Source: Chromatiaceae bacterium (GTDB lineage: Bacteria; Pseudomonadota; Gammaproteobacteria; Chromatiales; Chromatiaceae). From it: a stretch of DNA of 7,403 nucleotides. Positions within the stretch are counted from its first letter, which is position 1. Each line of letters opens with the position of its first letter. The position numbers and the translations under genes are program-made. This document shows, piece by piece, positions 1 through 6,553 of the stretch. The notes beneath the pieces are model-generated. The model ran no database searches. It worked only from the letters and a program-made list of their open reading frames with translations, and was not told where the DNA came from. The DNA lies in NCBI GenBank assembly GCA_012962365.1, contig DTXR01000223.1, positions 1 to 7,403 on the forward strand. The letters are read 5' to 3'.

Positions 1-6
1 AGCACG

Positions 7-1128
7 TTGACAGCCGATGAATACTTCATCGGTTTGATGTCCGGCACCAGCATGGACGGCATCGACGCCGTGCTGGCACGCAGCAGCCGAAGTTCCCTGG
101 AACTGATATGCAGCCTTTCCCATCCGTGGCCTGACGAACTTGTACCACGCCTCGCAAACCTGGCCGGCGGCAATTGTGTCGAACTCAAGGAACTCGGGCA
201 GCTCGACAAACTTTGCGGGGAACAGTTCGCCGAGGCAACCAGGCATCTGCTCTCCGCAGCCGGCATACCAGCCAAACGCATCACCGCTATAGGCAGCCAC
301 GGACAAACCGTGTTTCACCATCCCTATACCCCGGCTTCCTTCAGCATGCAGATCGGCGACCCCAATACCCTCGCTGAACGCACAGGAATAACCGTCGTTG
401 CCGATTTTCGACGCAGGGATATGGCAGCAGGCGGTCAGGGTGCACCACTGGTGCCCGCCTTTCATCAGGCCGTTTTTCACCACCCACAACGCAACCGCGT
501 CATCCTAAACATCGGCGGCATCGCCAATGTTACCCTCCTCCCCGCCTCTGGCGGCGTCGCCGGCGGGTTTGACACCGGTCCCGGCAACTGCCTGATGGAT
601 CGCTGGATCAGCCGCCATACGGGGCATGCCTACGATAAAAATGGCGACTGGGCGGCCTCGGGGCACGCCCTCGAACCGTTACTGGCACACTTTCTTGAAG
701 ACCAATATTTCTCCCAAACCCCACCCAAGAGTACGGGCACTGAGTATTTTTCCCAAACCTGGCTCGATGAAAAATTGCAGCAATGCCCGTACGCCTCCAA
801 TGAAGACGTACAAGCTACGCTGCTGCAACTGACTTGTGAAAGCATCGGCCGCGCTGTCGAGCAATGGGCAGGGGACACCGAGGAAATTCTTATTTGCGGC
901 GGAGGCGCGCACAACAGCCGGCTGTTCAACGCCCTGTCCCAGCGCCTGTCAGCTATTTCGGTCTTGACTACCGACCAGACCACGAACCCAATCCACCCTG
1001 ACTGGGTGGAAGCCATGGCGTTTGCCTGGCTGGCCAGACAAACCCTGTGGCGGAAACCAGGAAATATCCCCACAGTAACCGGGGCTTCTCATGCCGTCAT
1101 TCTGGGTGCTGTCTATCCTGCTGCCTGA
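7..1128 (+). CDS. anmK: Anhydro-N-acetylmuramic acid kinase (AnmK)
   Basis: AnmK phosphorylates 1,6-anhydro-N-acetylmuramic acid with ring opening, giving MurNAc-6-phosphate in cytoplasmic peptidoglycan recycling. The 373-residue product matches the family length (about 370). Visible motifs, in order, are the N-terminal phosphate-binding GTSMDG (residues 13-18), GSHGQTVFH (96-104), DFRRRD (133-138), GGQGAPL (142-148), NIGGIANVT (168-176), GFDTGPGN (187-194), PPKSTGTEYF (239-248) and CGGGAHN (297-303). Asp189 in FDTGPGN is the expected catalytic base. The start is taken as the TTG at base 7 because it puts GTSMDG about where it lies in E. coli AnmK. The frame is open to the window edge and no ribosome binding site can be seen, so the true start may lie upstream. 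A diguanylate cyclase gene follows in the same direction after 55 bases, with no convincing terminator between them. Identity is secure; only the start is uncertain. Confidence 0.95.
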   Translation: MTADEYFIGLMSGTSMDGIDAVLARSSRSSLELICSLSHPWPDELVPRLANLAGGNCVELKELGQLDKLCGEQFAEATRHLLSAAGIPAKRITAIGSHGQTVFHHPYTPASFSMQIGDPNTLAERTGITVVADFRRRDMAAGGQGAPLVPAFHQAVFHHPQRNRVILNIGGIANVTLLPASGGVAGGFDTGPGNCLMDRWISRHTGHAYDKNGDWAASGHALEPLLAHFLEDQYFSQTPPKSTGTEYFSQTWLDEKLQQCPYASNEDVQATLLQLTCESIGRAVEQWAGDTEEILICGGGAHNSRLFNALSQRLSAISVLTTDQTTNPIHPDWVEAMAFAWLARQTLWRKPGNIPTVTGASHAVILGAVYPAA

Positions 1129-1183
1129 TCCTCAGCCCGGATAATTCACCAGATTGCCTCGTCCAGCAGCTATACTGGTCAAC

Positions 1184-4100
1184 ATGCACTTGCCGACAAA
1201 CAAGTTCAAGGGTGTTGGAGCAGGGATAATCGCTTTGCTCCTGGCGCTGGTCTGCCTGCCGGCTGCAGGATCCGATCACAGCCTGTTACGCTATCGCAGT
1301 ATGTCCTTCACCAACCTCTCTATCGACCAGGGGCTGAGCCAGGTTTCAGGCAATGCCGTCATACAGGACAGCAAGGGTTTCATCTGGATCGGCACCCAGG
1401 ACGGCCTCAACCGATTCGACGGGCATACCATAAAGACATTCCGCCATGACAAGGATCAGCCCGCTTCCCTGGGTAGGGATTTCATCAGCGCACTGGCCGA
1501 GGATAAAAACGGGCGCCTGTGGATAGGGACACGGGGAAAAGGACTGGATGAATACGACCCATTGACCGAAACCTTCCGACATCATCAAATCATTCCCGGT
1601 TCCCGGGGACGCGGTAGTGCCTCCGATGTCAAAAAACTGCTGGTGGTTAACCAGCGCGTCTTCATTGGCACCCTGCAGGGGCTGTTCTACATGGACACTG
1701 AAGACAACAGAGTAAGGAGTATCCACATACCCGGACTCCAATCCCGCAACTCCCAGATCCACGATTTGCTGCTCCTGCCGGCGGGAAATATTCTGGTTTC
1801 TACCAGTTGGGGTATCTTCTCTCTCACCCCGGACACCCTGGAAATTGAGCAAAAACACCTCGACATTCTGTCCAGGTACGGTTTGGGAAGCAACGCTCTG
1901 TTTTACGACAGCAAACATCGGCTCTGGGTTTCCACAAACAAGCAGGGCGTGCTGGTGATCGACGACAAGAACGGCAAACTCATCCGGCATTTCCAGCACC
2001 ATGAAAATTCCCCGGATTCCCTTCGATTCTGGACCGCATCAAGCTTTGCCGAAGACATCTGGGGCAATATCTGGATCGGCTCCAGCAACGGCCTGAACCT
2101 CTATCTGGACGGCAAGAAAAAAATGATCACGCTCGCCGATTCTCGTAGTCGCCCCAATGGCATTCACGATCATTCGGTGCAGACACTGTATACGGACAAC
2201 AACCAGAACATCTGGATTGGCACCAGTGTGGGAGGCGTAAGCCGTTTGTCCCCCCATCTCGTACGCTTCAGCAGGATCATCCCTGCCAATGACCTGCACA
2301 CGCCCGACAAACGGTTGCTGGGTATTGCGAAAACGCAGGATGGCGGCTTATATGTAGGCACCAGCGTAGGGTTGGCCTTCAAAGCCCCCGGACAAGCGGC
2401 ATTCGGGGTTATTCCAACTGTCGATCATCAAACATTGGCCGCCAAATCCACCGTTTACGGCCTGTTCATTTCCCGCGATGGTACCCTGTGGGCAGGCAGT
2501 TCCACAGGATTGCGCCGACTACCGCCCGGCGCCGATGAACTCCACCCCGCCGAACTGACAAGTTCCTATTATTTCATCAAAATAATTGAAGACGATGAAG
2601 GTTATCTCTGGCTGGGGCGTCCCACTGAGCTGCTCAAATACGATCCCCGAACAAAGGAAATCGCCGCCCGCCTGGCCATTCCCCATGCCTACGGGCTGCT
2701 CCAACTCGACACATCCAGGATACTGGTTGGCAGCCTGGGCAAAATTCACCTCATCGACGCCCATTCTGCAACCATTCTGGAATCCCTCGACGGAGAAACC
2801 CATGACTTCAACAGCATTACCTATCTTTATCAGGCCAAAGACAGCAGCATCTGGGTTGGCACCCAGGGTGATGGCCTGCTCCACATGGAAATAGGATCAG
2901 ACTATGATCTGTCCAGGGCGAGATTGACCTTCTATTCCATGAAGCAAGGACTGGCATCGAATGCCATCGGAGCCATAGCCGAATCTGCCGACGGGCTGAT
3001 CTGGTTTACCACCACCCGCAGCATCACCCGGCTCGACCCCGTTTCCGGCGCTATTCAAAACTACAATGACAAGGACGGTGCTTTTTCTGAAGGCTATTAC
3101 ATCGGTTCGGGCATTCAGGATGAGCAGGGGCTCATCTATTTTGGGGGCGTGAAAGGAATGAGCGTGTTCTCACCGGAGTGGATCACAGATGACCCGGTGA
3201 CCCCCAACGTCATCTTCACTGCGCTACGACTGGACAATCACCCCATGCGTCCGGGACTCCCTGACAGCCCCTTGACCAAACCCGTAGCCTATACAGATCA
3301 TCTGATCATCGAACCACGATGGTCCAGCATCACCTTGGAATTTGCCAGCGATAACTTTGCGAGCCCAAAACAGATTCGATATGCCTACAAAATGCAGGGA
3401 CTGGAAGAAGATTGGATGGAAACCGACTCGGGAGCACGCTTCGCCAGCTACGCGAACTTGTCACCGGGGAGTTATAATTTCCTGGTGAAAGCCACCAATC
3501 CGGATGGCAGATGGAGCACGAGCCCCACGGTATTGACCCTGGACATTCTTCCCCACTGGTATCAGACCTGGTGGTCGTGGCTGCTGTTGGCCATGCTGAC
3601 AGCCGGCCTTATCGTTGCTTATACCCGCATACGCATGGGCAATATCCTGCGAAGAAATCTCGAACTGGAAAAAAGGGTCGGCCTGCGCACCAAGGCGCTG
3701 ACCGAGGCCAATCAGCAACTCGCACAATTGGCACGCACAGACGCCCTTACCGGGATGCTCAACCGTCGGGCTTTCACGGAGCAATACCAACACGACCTGG
3801 CATTCCAGAAAAACTGTAGCCAGTGTGCGCTGGCACTTCTGGACATCGACTTCTTCAAGCACTTCAACGACAGTTACGGTCACGACTGCGGTGATGCGGT
3901 ACTGCGGGTAATGGCGCTGCTGTTACGGGAAAACCTGCGTGAAAATGACGTTGTGGCACGCTGGGGAGGTGAAGAATTCATTGTACTGCTACCAGACACC
4001 AGCCACGAGGATGCCTCTGACATCCTGACTCGGCTGTGCGAAGCCGTAGCTCAACACAGCTTCGAGTGGGAAGGCAATGAACTACACATCACCATCACCG

Positions 4101-4225
4101 CAGGTCTGGGTCAGTGCGACTGCAAACAATCACTGGAAAAGTGCCTCAAGCCCGTGGACGAAGCGCTATACAAAGGCAAACAACAAGGCAGAAATCAACT
4201 GGTGCTGGCCAGCGCACAGGTCTGA
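1184..4225 (+). CDS. Membrane diguanylate cyclase with double beta-propeller sensor
   Basis: Predicted to make cyclic di-GMP from two GTP in the cytoplasm in response to a periplasmic signal. Numbering is for the 1013-residue product starting at ATG 1184. A signal peptide covers residues 1-28 or so (Lys7 and Lys9, then a hydrophobic run ending in LPAAG). Residues about 40-665 hold fourteen propeller motifs of the WIGTxxGLxxxD type, near 65, 110, 158, 202, 246, 295, 342, 388, 434, 474, 512, 555, 605 and 650, enough for two seven-bladed propellers. A Y_Y_Y domain (about 712-785) and a transmembrane helix (about 792-813) follow, then a short coiled coil (about 821-850) and a GGDEF domain (851-1010). 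The last has DALTGMLNRR, DIDFFKHFND, an intact GGEEF (928-932), an inhibitory-site RxxD (REND, 919-922) and YKGKQQGRN, so it should be active and product-inhibited. A TTG at 1154 would add ten residues; ATG 1184 gives a cleaner signal peptide, though neither has a good ribosome binding site. The signal sensed is unknown. Confidence 0.93.
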   Translation: MHLPTNKFKGVGAGIIALLLALVCLPAAGSDHSLLRYRSMSFTNLSIDQGLSQVSGNAVIQDSKGFIWIGTQDGLNRFDGHTIKTFRHDKDQPASLGRDFISALAEDKNGRLWIGTRGKGLDEYDPLTETFRHHQIIPGSRGRGSASDVKKLLVVNQRVFIGTLQGLFYMDTEDNRVRSIHIPGLQSRNSQIHDLLLLPAGNILVSTSWGIFSLTPDTLEIEQKHLDILSRYGLGSNALFYDSKHRLWVSTNKQGVLVIDDKNGKLIRHFQHHENSPDSLRFWTASSFAEDIWGNIWIGSSNGLNLYLDGKKKMITLADSRSRPNGIHDHSVQTLYTDNNQNIWIGTSVGGVSRLSPHLVRFSRIIPANDLHTPDKRLLGIAKTQDGGLYVGTSVGLAFKAPGQAAFGVIPTVDHQTLAAKSTVYGLFISRDGTLWAGSSTGLRRLPPGADELHPAELTSSYYFIKIIEDDEGYLWLGRPTELLKYDPRTKEIAARLAIPHAYGLLQLDTSRILVGSLGKIHLIDAHSATILESLDGETHDFNSITYLYQAKDSSIWVGTQGDGLLHMEIGSDYDLSRARLTFYSMKQGLASNAIGAIAESADGLIWFTTTRSITRLDPVSGAIQNYNDKDGAFSEGYYIGSGIQDEQGLIYFGGVKGMSVFSPEWITDDPVTPNVIFTALRLDNHPMRPGLPDSPLTKPVAYTDHLIIEPRWSSITLEFASDNFASPKQIRYAYKMQGLEEDWMETDSGARFASYANLSPGSYNFLVKATNPDGRWSTSPTVLTLDILPHWYQTWWSWLLLAMLTAGLIVAYTRIRMGNILRRNLELEKRVGLRTKALTEANQQLAQLARTDALTGMLNRRAFTEQYQHDLAFQKNCSQCALALLDIDFFKHFNDSYGHDCGDAVLRVMALLLRENLRENDVVARWGGEEFIVLLPDTSHEDASDILTRLCEAVAQHSFEWEGNELHITITAGLGQCDCKQSLEKCLKPVDEALYKGKQQGRNQLVLASAQV

Positions 4226-4251
4226 GGTCTGTCCGCCAGCCGGCCCCCCCC

Positions 4252-4605
4252 TTACACAGAGAAAGAAGAGCCACAACCACAAGTCGTCGTGGCATTGGGG
4301 TTGCGGACGATGAACTGGGCACCTTGCAGCCCTTCCGTATAATCCACTTCTGCCCCTTCGAGATATTGCAGGCTCATGGGGTCAACCACCAAGGTTACAC
4401 CGTCGGTCACAACCACTTCATCACCTTCATTGACTTCTTCATCAAAAGAAAAACCATACTGAAATCCGGAGCAACCACCGCCCTGTATGTAGACGCGCAG
4501 CTTGAGGTTCGGATTGCCCTCATCTTCGATCATGCCGCCGACTTTTTTTGCCGCAGCCGTGGTAAAAGTGAGTGCAGTGCTGGAAGTATCTGTTTGTTCT
4601 GACAT
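4252..4605 (-). CDS. erpA: Iron-sulfur cluster insertion protein ErpA (A-type carrier)
   Basis: ErpA is a cytoplasmic A-type carrier that passes Fe-S clusters from the assembly scaffold to target enzymes, including those of isoprenoid synthesis and respiration in E. coli. The product has 117 residues (E. coli ErpA: 114). The three cluster-binding cysteines are present: Cys45 in [11 protein letters not shown], and Cys109 and Cys111 in [11 protein letters not shown]. The segments [19 protein letters not shown] and the C-terminus follow ErpA rather than IscA or SufA. The ATG is preceded by a strong GGAGGG eight bases away. The gene has its own promoter with an IscR-like operator and no Fe-S biogenesis partner beside it. 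It converges on the cyclase gene with 26 bases between the stops, and no clear hairpin is visible there. A run of eight C (4244-4251) lies just beyond its stop codon. Confidence 0.96.
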   Translation of the reverse strand: MSEQTDTSSTALTFTTAAAKKVGGMIEDEGNPNLKLRVYIQGGGCSGFQYGFSFDEEVNEGDEVVVTDGVTLVVDPMSLQYLEGAEVDYTEGLQGAQFIVRNPNATTTCGCGSSFSV

Positions 4606-4613
4606 CTTGATAG

Positions 4614-4619
4614 CCCTCC
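4614..4619 (-). promoter_or_regulatory. Strong Shine-Dalgarno sequence of erpA
   Basis: On the - strand this reads GGAGGG, eight bases before the erpA ATG. It fixes the start at 4605 and predicts efficient translation. Confidence 0.85.
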
Positions 4620-4652
4620 GGCATCGAATTTATTCAATAAGCAATGGGCAAT

Positions 4653-4681
4653 ATTATCGAATCCCCCAGTAAAACTATCAA
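4653..4681 (-). promoter_or_regulatory. Predicted sigma70 promoter of erpA
   Basis: On the - strand, TTGATA (4676-4681) and GATAAT (4653-4658) are separated by exactly 17 bases, each one mismatch from the sigma70 consensus hexamers. Transcription would begin near 4645-4646, giving a leader of about 40 bases that contains the Shine-Dalgarno sequence. A perfect TATAAT also occurs at 4684-4689 on the same strand but has no acceptable -35 element; it could be a secondary start. Confidence 0.65.
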
Positions 4682-4685
4682 GTAT
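4661..4685 (-). promoter_or_regulatory. IscR type 1-like operator over the erpA promoter
   Basis: The 25-base element reads on the - strand as half-site ATACTTGATA, centre GTTTT and half-site ACTGGGGGAT. Against the IscR type 1 consensus as I recall it (ATASYYGACT, then RWWWY, then AGTCRRSTAT) I count 20 of 25 positions matching; the mismatches are at positions 9, 10, 17, 19 and 23. It covers the whole -35 element and nearly all of the spacer, where a bound [2Fe-2S]-IscR would block RNA polymerase. E. coli erpA is a known IscR-repressed target with a type 1 site, so function and position agree. No binding data are available here, and iscR itself is not in the window. Confidence 0.5.
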
Positions 4686-4691
4686 TATATA

Positions 4692-4731
4692 CAGCCCCCC
4701 ACAACCTGAGATGGCGGGGGAGCCGTTTTTT
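4692..4731. terminator. Possible intrinsic terminator, better on the + strand
   Basis: A GC-rich inverted repeat pairs 4692-4700 (CAGCCCCCC) with 4716-4725 (GGGGGAGCCG), with one bulged A at 4721 and a 15-base loop. On the + strand it is followed directly by six T (4726-4731), the classic intrinsic-terminator form. On the - strand the same stem is followed only by a weak TGTATATAAT tract, yet that is the direction needed to end the ankyrin/bactofilin/argC cluster before erpA. It may be bidirectional, or may mainly block transcripts running antisense through erpA. Confidence 0.4.
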
Positions 4732-4737
4732 CAGAAA

Positions 4738-4875
4738 CTAGCGACGTTTTCTGCCTGTAACACTTGTCGTCAGACCGGTCAGCGCCAAACTCAACATAAC
4801 CCACTCCGTTGAGCTGGGCGGATCAAAACATGATGTCCAAGGTTTATTCGGCTTTCTCTCATTCGCGAGCTCCAA
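4738..4875 (-). other. Short open frame with sorting-signal-like C-terminal tail
   Basis: This frame is offset from the end of the ankyrin gene and stays open past its stop for about 40 codons, ending in TAG at 4738-4740. The translation holds PPSSTEWVML, then a hydrophobic stretch (LSLALTGL), then GRKRR directly before the stop. That order, Pro/Ser-Glu-Trp then membrane segment then basic cluster, resembles IPTL-CTERM or PEP-CTERM type protein-sorting tails. An in-frame TGA lies at 4882-4884, inside the ankyrin gene. The only plausible independent start is a TTG at 4873-4875 without a clear ribosome binding site (45 residues, no signal peptide). It could be a remnant of a lost gene, a frameshifted extension of the ankyrin protein, or chance. 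Not proposed as a confident gene. Confidence 0.25.
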
Positions 4876-5326
4876 GCTTTTTCAACAGCGCAACCATCTC
4901 TTCGTGCCCCTGCCTGGATGCCCATGACAACGCAGTCCAGCCGTTGGTATGTTCTACGTGATTGATATCCGCCCCTGCTTCGATGAGCATTTTTACAATT
5001 TCAACATGATCATTGGATGCGGCAAGCATCAGCGCTGTATAGCCACCCGCATCTTCGGCATCGATATTTGCGCCGGCGTCGATAAGGTGCCGAACAATGT
5101 CTGCATGACCATTCAACGCAGCTTTCATCAGAGGCGTCCAGTCACAGCTGTCCCGCAGATCGGCATCACGGGCTTCATTCAGCAGTTGTTCCACTGCGGC
5201 AAGATCGCCTTGTTCTGCGGCAACAATCAGGGGAGGCACGACACAAAGCTCGGCCTCATCGGCATCCCCTAACAATAGAACACCGATGGGAAGAAGGAAA
5301 AGCAACAGATAGAAAAGCCATCGCAT
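4859..5326 (-). CDS. Exported or membrane-anchored ankyrin-repeat protein
   Basis: A 155-residue protein of unknown specific function. Residues 1-20 form a strongly hydrophobic N-terminus (MRWLFYLLLFLLPIG then VLLLG), either a signal peptide or an anchor; no lipoprotein box is evident. Four ankyrin repeats follow at about 32-61, 62-94, 95-128 and 129-155, with typical cores such as GYTALMLAASNDHVEIVKML and WTPLMKAALNGHADIVRHL. The end (ALLKKLGARE) is a normal ankyrin terminus. Cys28 and Cys61 are the only cysteines and could form a disulfide if the protein is periplasmic. The ATG at 5326 is preceded in frame by TAA, so no longer start is possible; its ribosome binding site is weak. It lies 40 bases after the bactofilin stop and is probably the last gene of that operon. 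Ankyrin repeats usually bind proteins; the partner is unknown. Confidence 0.85.
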   Translation of the reverse strand: MRWLFYLLLFLLPIGVLLLGDADEAELCVVPPLIVAAEQGDLAAVEQLLNEARDADLRDSCDWTPLMKAALNGHADIVRHLIDAGANIDAEDAGGYTALMLAASNDHVEIVKMLIEAGADINHVEHTNGWTALSWASRQGHEEMVALLKKLGARE

Positions 5327-5366
5327 GACGGCAGGATTGCATTACCTTGCGGGGGCTTCAATGATT

Positions 5367-5801
5367 TTACGCAGTTGTCGGAGGATCATCGGCAGGCGCG
5401 GTGTTTTCGTCAGCGGTTTGGGGAGCAGGTTTTTCACTCATGTCATCCGTATAAATCAACTGACCGTTGACCTGTGCGCCCATGGCCATTTCCAACAGCT
5501 GGTAGTTCAGATTGCCTGTCACCTGGGCGCCGGACGCCAGTTCCACCCGACCGGAGGCAAACACATCGCCGATGATGATGCCGTCGAGAATCAGGTTATC
5601 CACTGTTACATCGCCTTCCACACGACCACTGGCGCTGACCACCAGGGATGACTTGGTATCAGGGACGCCGGTTACATTGCCCTTGACCAAACCATCGATA
5701 TGCATGCCCGAAGTAAACTTCACATTGCCGCTGACCGTCGTGTCGACGCCGATCACCGTGGCTATGGGAGGAAGTTTCAGCTTTTTTACACGCGCCATCA
5801 T
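5367..5801 (-). CDS. Bactofilin family cytoskeletal protein
   Basis: Bactofilins polymerise without nucleotides into filaments that scaffold cell-wall enzymes at the inner membrane. The 144-residue product shows the expected right-handed beta-helix pattern from about residue 15 to 117: short Gly-rich turns with alternating hydrophobics, such as VSGNVKFTSGMHIDGLVKG, GRVEGDVTVDNLILDG, GDVFASGRVELASGAQVTGN and GAQVNGQLIY. A short basic N-terminus (ARVKKLKLPP) and a Pro/Ala/Thr-rich acidic tail (about 118-144) flank it, as is usual in the family. The ATG at 5801 overlaps the stop of the upstream coiled-coil gene as ATGA, with AGGG a few bases before it; a second ATG follows at once (5798). The coupling suggests the two proteins are made in proportion and may act together. 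No catalytic role is expected. Confidence 0.9.
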   Translation of the reverse strand: MMARVKKLKLPPIATVIGVDTTVSGNVKFTSGMHIDGLVKGNVTGVPDTKSSLVVSASGRVEGDVTVDNLILDGIIIGDVFASGRVELASGAQVTGNLNYQLLEMAMGAQVNGQLIYTDDMSEKPAPQTADENTAPADDPPTTA

Positions 5802-6553
5802 TCAGTACCCTGTAAGTGGTCTTCCCAGGCAAAGGTCTTGCTCAATTTTTTCAGCTCCTTGTTGCGCGGCAGGAATTCGATGAGGATGGACTGCGGCTCG
5901 AAACCTTCGGGAAATTGCATATCGCCCCGCACATCCTGGTAGTTGGAGAATTCCAGTTTCACCGCTTTATCATCATCATCGGAAAACTCTGTACGATCCA
6001 GACGCGCCTTCTTTCCATTGAGCCTGCCGGATACTTTCATCACCAGCTTGCCCTTGGTCGTTCCTACCTTCTCCATGACCTGCACGATGGTAAATTCACA
6101 TTTGAATCGATTGCTGCCCGCCGCCGGCTGTACCTTCAAGTTCTTTATATAGAGACTGCCGTTGTCATTTGATACCAGACTGCGCAGCATTTCCATTTCA
6201 GATTGCAGAGCGGCCTTTTCATCTTCGACTGCAATCAACTGCTGCTGCAATTCCCTGCTGGCCTGCTGCTCAATTTCCGCCTGCCGGCGATGGCGAACAG
6301 AAGCCGCCTCCAAATCGCGCATTTCGGCCTGCTGCTCTTCAAGGGCTGTTTTCAGTGCGACAATCTCCTGCGTGCTGCGATCCCTGTCATAACCACCCTG
6401 ACGAACACCCCAGGAATACGCCTGCCAACCGACAGCCCCCAGCAACAAGACAAGCAGCAGTGCCTGCCAGAATCCACGGCGATCGTGCTGGTGCACGATG
6501 CGCGGCGATTTGATGCGCTTGGGCTTGACCTTGACTGTGGTTACCGGCTTCAA
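5798..6553 (-). CDS. Single-pass coiled-coil membrane protein, DUF6776-like
   Basis: A 251-residue protein of unknown function. Residues 1-26 are strongly basic (Lys, Arg and His rich), 29-48 form one transmembrane helix ([16 protein letters not shown]), and the rest is probably periplasmic. Residues about 58-128 are a Glu/Gln-rich coiled coil. A conserved-looking C-terminal beta domain (about 133-247) begins [11 protein letters not shown] and has an acidic DDDD patch at 192-195. Order and size match the DUF6776 family found beside argC and bactofilin genes in gammaproteobacteria; that family name is from memory. The start is a TTG at 6551-6553, overlapping the argC stop as TTGA, with GGTGGG nine bases upstream; no other in-frame start fits better, although a GTG lies at codon 20. 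Overlaps on both sides place it in a coupled argC/coiled-coil/bactofilin unit. A role in positioning the bactofilin is inference. Confidence 0.82.
   Translation of the reverse strand: MKPVTTVKVKPKRIKSPRIVHQHDRRGFWQALLLVLLLGAVGWQAYSWGVRQGGYDRDRSTQEIVALKTALEEQQAEMRDLEAASVRHRRQAEIEQQASRELQQQLIAVEDEKAALQSEMEMLRSLVSNDNGSLYIKNLKVQPAAGSNRFKCEFTIVQVMEKVGTTKGKLVMKVSGRLNGKKARLDRTEFSDDDDKAVKLEFSNYQDVRGDMQFPEGFEPQSILIEFLPRNKELKKLSKTFAWEDHLQGTE

Noticed and set aside
630..1073. Antisense open frame of 147 codons inside anmK
   Set aside because: It is fully covered by the clearly recognisable AnmK sequence, and its translation shows no known domain or motif.
1154..1183. TTG at 1154 as the cyclase start
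   Set aside because: It would put ten extra residues, several hydrophobic, before the signal peptide and has only a weak ribosome binding site; ATG 1184 gives a typical n-region.
1346..2002. Antisense open frame of 218 codons inside the cyclase gene
   Set aside because: It mirrors the repetitive propeller coding on the other strand, with no recognisable protein features and no credible start signals.
3461..3883. Antisense open frame of 140 codons over the Y_Y_Y, membrane and GGDEF coding region
   Set aside because: The sense frame has strong family motifs throughout; the antisense translation has none.
4226..4251. Terminator between the convergent cyclase gene and erpA
   Set aside because: The 26-base gap holds a GCCGGC palindrome and a run of eight C but no stable stem with a T tract in either direction.
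4114..4602. + strand open frame of 162 codons across the cyclase end and antisense to erpA
   Set aside because: It overlaps two real genes and its second half is the complement of the conserved erpA.
4630..4640. Inverted repeat TTATTCAATAA in the erpA leader as an operator
   Set aside because: A five-base AT-rich arm around one base is common by chance and matches no regulator site I can name.
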